From NCBI GenBank assembly GCA_002702965.1, contig PADE01000013.1, forward strand, positions 1 to 10,007: a stretch of DNA of 10,007 bases, given 5' to 3'. The translations under genes and the position numbers were made by a program. This document shows, in pieces, positions 6,734 through 10,007 of this stretch (position 1 is the first letter of the stretch; each line of letters opens with the position of its first letter). This stretch comes from Planctomycetaceae bacterium. GTDB taxonomy: Bacteria > Planctomycetota > Planctomycetia > Pirellulales > Pirellulaceae. The notes under the pieces are model-generated. The model did not search any database and was not told the DNA's origin. It worked only from the letters and a program-made list of their open reading frames with translations.

Positions 6734-8206
6734 TCAGGAATTCAATCCCTCAGGGTCTTCGATTCTCTCCGCCCGGAGCGCCGAACGCCGCACTTTGCCC
6801 GCGTCATCGCGCAGCGGATGGCTGACAAACTCGACGCTGCGGGGAACCTTGTAACGTACTAGCCACGCCGAGAGATGGTCGAGAAGTTCATCCTCTTGTA
6901 GTGCACCGATCGCGTCGACCAGGGCGTGCACACGATTGCCAAGATCTTCGTCCGGTAGTCCGATCACCGCGCTGGATCGCACGGCCGGATGCGCATCGAT
7001 GGCCGCCTCGATCTCGGCCGGGTAGATGTTGGCGCCCCCCGAGAGAATCATGTCGGTATGGCGGTCGCTGAGGTACAGGTAGCCGTCTTCGTCCATCCAG
7101 CCGATGTCGCCGAGCGACTCCCAGCCACTGCGCACCTTGGCTTCGGCGCCAACATAATGGTAGGTGCTTCCCGGGCCCGTCTCGGGCATGATGTAGACCT
7201 CTCCAACTTCGCCAGCGGGTAGCTCGCCGCCGTCGGCAGCAAGGATTTTCATCTCACAGGTTGCCGCCGGCTTTCCGACCGAGCCGCGATGCTCGAGCCA
7301 CTCCGTGCCGTTGATCCAGGTATACCCCTGCGCCTCGGTACCCCCGTAGAGCTCGAAGATCCGCTCCGCGCCCAGCCAGTCGATGCAGTCCTGCTTGAGC
7401 CAATCCGGACAAGGCGCGGCCATGTGCAACATCACCCGCAATGACGACAGGTCGTATTGGTCGCGAAGCTTGCGGTCGAGGCGCCAGATGCGATGCATCA
7501 TGGTCGGTACCAGTACCGTGTAGTCGACCCGATGGCTTTCGATCAACTGCAGCGCCTGCTCGGCATCGAAACGAGTCAAAACCACGATGTGATTGCCGCG
7601 AACGAGCGCCGCCAACGAGAAGGCAAACGGAGCATTGTGGTAGAGCGGACCCGGCACAAGATGCGCTCGGTCTGGCAGGACCTGCATCGGCGACTCGATC
7701 TCGAGATCCACCTCGGCCGGGTTGGCCGAGACGATCAACTTCGGGCGACCGGTACTCCCACCGGAGGTCATCGCCTTGTGGTGCGATGCCACCCGGTCCG
7801 GCAGCAGTGGATCGGTCGACAGCTCGGCGGCGGCCTGGAAGCCGCGTGGCACCGAGGCCCGCTCGCCGTGCTGGCCGTCCTCCACCCCCACGATCAGAGC
7901 CGGGTCGGCGAGGTCGATAATCGCGTCGCGCTCCAAGAATGGAAGGCGGGCCGAGACCGGCTGGGGTGTCGCGCCTACTTTCCACGTGGCAATCGTCGCC
8001 TCGAAAAAATCGATGCCGTTGGGCAGCGCGATCGTCACCAGGTCGCCCTGCTGAACACCCAATTCCTGGTAGGCGCGCGCTAGGCGGTTGGTGTGCGCCT
8101 CAAGCTCCATGCGGGTCACGGAGGCTGTCTCGTGGGTGATCGATGGGCGATGCGGTTCTCGCTCCGCGGCCTCTCTCAAAACTTGAACGATCGGTTGCAG
8201 TGCCAT
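6734..8206 (-). CDS. Acyl-CoA synthetase (AMP-forming acyl/fatty acid-CoA ligase)
   Basis: This is an adenylate-forming ligase of 490 residues, which activates a carboxylic acid with ATP and joins it to coenzyme A. The phosphate-binding loop is TSGGSTGRPK (147-156), YGGTE at 287-291 is the A5 motif, GDIGWMDEDGYLYLSDRHTD (366-385) covers the A7/A8 hinge region, GGANIYPAEIE (390-400) follows, and Lys471 (DDAGKVRR) is the expected adenylation lysine. All core motifs are intact, so it should be active. The SGGSTGRPK form and the length resemble ligases for fatty, cyclic or bile-acid-like substrates; the substrate itself cannot be read. ATG 8206 is preferred, with GAGAG about 6 nt upstream. A TTG at 8233 would add nine residues with no clear ribosome binding site. 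It lies 71 bp downstream of the MDR gene on the same strand and probably shares its transcript. It is the entry enzyme for the pathway. Confidence 0.95.
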   Translation of the reverse strand: MALQPIVQVLREAAEREPHRPSITHETASVTRMELEAHTNRLARAYQELGVQQGDLVTIALPNGIDFFEATIATWKVGATPQPVSARLPFLERDAIIDLADPALIVGVEDGQHGERASVPRGFQAAAELSTDPLLPDRVASHHKAMTSGGSTGRPKLIVSANPAEVDLEIESPMQVLPDRAHLVPGPLYHNAPFAFSLAALVRGNHIVVLTRFDAEQALQLIESHRVDYTVLVPTMMHRIWRLDRKLRDQYDLSSLRVMLHMAAPCPDWLKQDCIDWLGAERIFELYGGTEAQGYTWINGTEWLEHRGSVGKPAATCEMKILAADGGELPAGEVGEVYIMPETGPGSTYHYVGAEAKVRSGWESLGDIGWMDEDGYLYLSDRHTDMILSGGANIYPAEIEAAIDAHPAVRSSAVIGLPDEDLGNRVHALVDAIGALQEDELLDHLSAWLVRYKVPRSVEFVSHPLRDDAGKVRRSALRAERIEDPEGLNS

Positions 8207-8277
8207 TACCAACTCTCTTACAGAACAATGCAACGAACGCGCGCCGTGTGCCCCCTTCGTTTTGCTCGGCGATCGGC

Positions 8278-9381
8278 TCAGCCAAGCGTGTTGCCTTTGG
8301 CGCGCTTGTCTTTGAGTACCTCATCGGCTGTCGGGTCATCGCCCACGGCGACAAGCGTCTTACCAAACGTTCCTCCATTGAGCATGTATGAGAACGCTTG
8401 CGGCGCTTGGTGCAAGCCCTCCCAAACGTCTTCCCGGTATTTGACCAGGCCGTCTTGCACCCAATCACTCATCTCCTCGAGAAACCGATCCTGATAGTCC
8501 GCCACGTAATTGCCGACAAATAGACCATGCACTTCTACCGACTGCCGGTCGAAGGTCGTTTGCCCGCGTTGGTGCCATTCTCGACTCGCGTCCTTACCGT
8601 CGGTGTTGCCGTATTGGGAGATCATGCCGCATAGCGTGATTCGCGCATGGCGGTTGAGCAGTGGAAGCACACCCTCGTAGACCGCGCCGCCGACATTCTC
8701 AAAGTAGACGTCGATACCGTCCGGACACGCAATACGCAAATCGTCGGCGTAGCGATCGGAAACGTGCGACACACACGCGTCGAAACCCAGCTCGTCCGTC
8801 ACATAGCGACACTTTTTTTGGACACCCGCAACGCCCACGACGCGACATCCTGAGAGCTTCGCAATCTGTCCGGCGACTTGACCCACCCCGCCGGAGGCCG
8901 CAGAGACGACTACCGTTTCGCCAGGTTGCGGCTGGCACTGTAGGTACACGCCACAGTATGCCGTCAGGCCGAGCATCCCCAACACACCTACAGCCGTTGA
9001 AATCGGCGCCAACGTTGGGTCGATCTTCCGCGGAAACATGTAACCAAACACACTTACGCCGTCACCCGTCAGACCGTGCGACTGCCAGCCATTCGTGTTG
9101 AACACAAAATCGCCCGGCTCGTAGCCCGCAAGTTTGCTACACACCACCTGCGACACCGTGCGCCCGTGGCAGACATCGCCCACCCGTTCGGAACCGCCAC
9201 GTCGGCGTCCCCACTGGTAGGGGTCGAGCGAGAGATAAAGGGTGCGGGTGAGCATCTGGTTCGGCCGCGGCCGCGGAAGATCGACTTCAGACCAGGCGAA
9301 GTCGCCGTCCGTCGGCCATCCTGCCGGAGGCCTGCGGGCCAGCGTCCAGCGGCAGTTTAGATCTTTTGATAGCGTGCGCAT
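8278..9381 (-). CDS. MDR-family NADP-dependent oxidoreductase (enone/curcumin reductase-like)
   Basis: This 367-residue medium-chain dehydrogenase/reductase belongs to the zinc-free group that includes leukotriene B4 12-hydroxydehydrogenase/prostaglandin reductase and bacterial CurA. LTRTLYLSLDPYQWGR (44-59) is the typical N-terminal signature. The nucleotide-binding loop is AASGGVGQVAGQIAKL at 161-176, and YFENVGG at 226-232 is another family hallmark. No cysteine cluster or catalytic-zinc pattern is seen. These enzymes reduce the C=C bond of alpha,beta-unsaturated carbonyl compounds with NADPH. Here it might reduce an enone or enoyl-CoA intermediate, or protect against one; this is inference. 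A charged tail of about 20 residues (DEVLKDKRAKGN) follows the fold. ATG 9381 has only a weak GGTGAT-like sequence upstream. It is the first gene of the minus-strand group and is divergent from the second SDR across 438 bp. Confidence 0.93.
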   Translation of the reverse strand: MRTLSKDLNCRWTLARRPPAGWPTDGDFAWSEVDLPRPRPNQMLTRTLYLSLDPYQWGRRRGGSERVGDVCHGRTVSQVVCSKLAGYEPGDFVFNTNGWQSHGLTGDGVSVFGYMFPRKIDPTLAPISTAVGVLGMLGLTAYCGVYLQCQPQPGETVVVSAASGGVGQVAGQIAKLSGCRVVGVAGVQKKCRYVTDELGFDACVSHVSDRYADDLRIACPDGIDVYFENVGGAVYEGVLPLLNRHARITLCGMISQYGNTDGKDASREWHQRGQTTFDRQSVEVHGLFVGNYVADYQDRFLEEMSDWVQDGLVKYREDVWEGLHQAPQAFSYMLNGGTFGKTLVAVGDDPTADEVLKDKRAKGNTLG

Positions 9382-9399
9382 GTCCGATCATCACCAGCC

Positions 9400-9412
9400 G
9401 TGATCGAATCAC
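9400..9412. repeat. Inverted repeat GTGAT-N3-ATCAC, candidate operator
   Basis: GTGAT at 9400-9404 and ATCAC at 9408-9412 form a perfect 5-bp dyad 18 bp upstream of the MDR start. A third half-site, ATCAC at 9390-9394, faces the first across 5 nt. A similar GTGAT/ATCAC pair with a wider gap is found upstream of the acyl-CoA dehydrogenase (3895-3919). The spacing does not match the standard CRP site. Confidence 0.35.
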
Positions 9413-9737
9413 CTCAAGAACATCTGCGAGCAGCAATCACCCGAGTGTAAGGGCCGCTCGACGGGTGCCGCAAGCCTTTGAAACGTTGCCACCCCCGCCG
9501 CACGCGATTAGACTCCGTACGTCCCGCCAGCAATCCAAACGGGAGGTTGAAGAGGGATCCGCTTAAAGGATTTCGCGTTCTCGACGGGGCGGTCGAAGTC
9601 GTCCGCAAAGATCGTCAAGCAGTCGCTGACGCCGGCAGGTTTGGTCCGCACGCTTGCGCGTGCTTGAACCGCGGGCAACGCTCCCGCGCCGTCACAGACA
9701 TTCGGTGTTGTGCAAATACGGCCGCCCGAACAGCAGA

Positions 9738-9752
9738 CCGATCCGATCCGAT
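9738..9752 (+). repeat. Three tandem CCGAT units
   Basis: CCGAT occurs three times head to tail, 67 bp before the second SDR start. It is short and may be chance. Confidence 0.35.
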
Positions 9753-9807
9753 TGCGACTTTGATTTCGATGCGAGTGTGATGCGGCGCGACGTCGGGCCA
9801 GCCACAC

Positions 9808-9813
9808 GGAGGG
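9808..9813 (+). promoter_or_regulatory. Ribosome binding site of the second SDR
   Basis: GGAGGG lies 6 nt before ATG 9820, fixing the start of the partial SDR gene. Confidence 0.8.
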
Positions 9814-9819
9814 ACTCAC

Positions 9820-10007
9820 ATGTCTGATCCATTTGATCTGTCGGGAAAAGTCGCGGTCGTCACGGGTGGCAGCCGCGGTATGGGCAAGGAGATGGTCCAC
9901 GCGTTTGCATGCCACGGCGCCGATGTTGTGATCGCGAGTCGCAAGCTCGAAAACTGCCAAGGGCTCGCCGCCGAAGTCGAGGAGGCGACGGGCCGGCGAG
10001 CGCTGCC
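9820..10007 (+). CDS. Short-chain dehydrogenase/reductase, N-terminal part
   Basis: The first 62 residues of a classical SDR are present and the gene continues beyond the window. The strand LSGKVAVVTGGSRGMGKEM carries the cofactor motif TGGSRGMG at 15-22. The second strand ends VVIASRKLENC, where Ser-Arg-Lys, instead of an Asp, suggests NADP(H) rather than NAD(H). The catalytic Ser-Tyr-Lys lies beyond the end and cannot be checked. It is divergent from the MDR gene, and its association with the cluster suggests a hydroxyacyl-CoA, alcohol or ketone substrate, but this is only context. It is clearly a different enzyme from the HSD17B4-like SDR at the left. Confidence 0.9.
   Translation, partial: MSDPFDLSGKVAVVTGGSRGMGKEMVHAFACHGADVVIASRKLENCQGLAAEVEEATGRRAL

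Larger units (their letters stand above)
9382..9819. other. 438-bp divergent intergenic region
   Basis: This lies between the divergent MDR and SDR start codons, so promoters for both should be here. Small frames on both strands lack motifs. Visible features are a dyad at 9400-9412 with a neighbouring half-site, and three head-to-tail CCGAT units at 9738-9752. I could not assign promoter boxes with confidence. Confidence 0.45.

Noticed and set aside
7254..7985. 243-residue minus-strand ORF inside the acyl-CoA synthetase
   Set aside because: It is a frame shadow: Arg/Gly/Pro-rich composition and no motifs, while the overlapping ligase frame has all adenylation motifs intact.
7457..8083. 208-residue plus-strand ORF opposite the acyl-CoA synthetase
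   Set aside because: It is the antisense shadow of a high-GC coding frame, and no homology pattern is seen.
9508..9960. Minus-strand ORF crossing the second SDR start
   Set aside because: It overlaps the clear SDR start with its GGAGGG site and Rossmann motif, and has no motifs of its own.

Overview
This window looks like bacterial chromosome of moderately high GC. It carries an accessory acyl-CoA (beta-oxidation type) catabolic cluster. Every enzyme in it belongs to a family used to activate and shorten fatty, branched-chain, cyclic or steroid-derived carboxylic acids as CoA thioesters. The lineage cannot be fixed from the sequence. The enzyme types are common in Proteobacteria and Actinobacteria, while the small secreted protein at the left resembles, from memory, exported proteins of Planctomycetota. 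Genes are separated by gaps of several hundred bases and change direction often, unlike a compact operon.

Layout. Positions 1-1789 are gene-poor. They hold one doubtful small ORF (about 188-487, +), one plausible exported or membrane-anchored hypothetical protein (566-1198, -), and about 590 bp with nothing convincing. Next is a minus-strand pair: a crotonase-fold protein (2790-3551) followed by an HSD17B4-like short-chain dehydrogenase (1790-2701). Divergent from these is an acyl-CoA dehydrogenase (4010-5278, +). Convergent with it is a four-gene minus-strand group read from right to left: an MDR-type NADP-dependent oxidoreductase (8278-9381), an acyl-CoA synthetase (6734-8206), then after a 343-bp gap an N-terminal-type MaoC/FAS1-like hotdog protein (5899-6390) and a catalytic-type MaoC dehydratase (5456-5863). 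Finally, divergent from the MDR gene, a second short-chain dehydrogenase starts at 9820 and runs off the window.

How they may work together (inference). The synthetase makes an acyl-CoA. The acyl-CoA dehydrogenase introduces the alpha-beta double bond. The two hotdog proteins form a heteromeric (R)-type enoyl-CoA hydratase. The HSD17B4-like SDR oxidises the 3-hydroxyacyl-CoA. The MDR enzyme could reduce enone or enoyl intermediates. The crotonase-like protein lacks both canonical hydratase glutamates, so it probably does something else (isomerase, hydrolase or ring chemistry). No thiolase and no transcriptional regulator lie in the window, so the pathway must be completed elsewhere.

The points most worth following up are the crotonase lacking its catalytic residues, the split active/inactive hotdog pair, and candidate operator-like dyads near the transcription units. 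I saw no RNA genes, CRISPR array, insertion sequence or phage gene.
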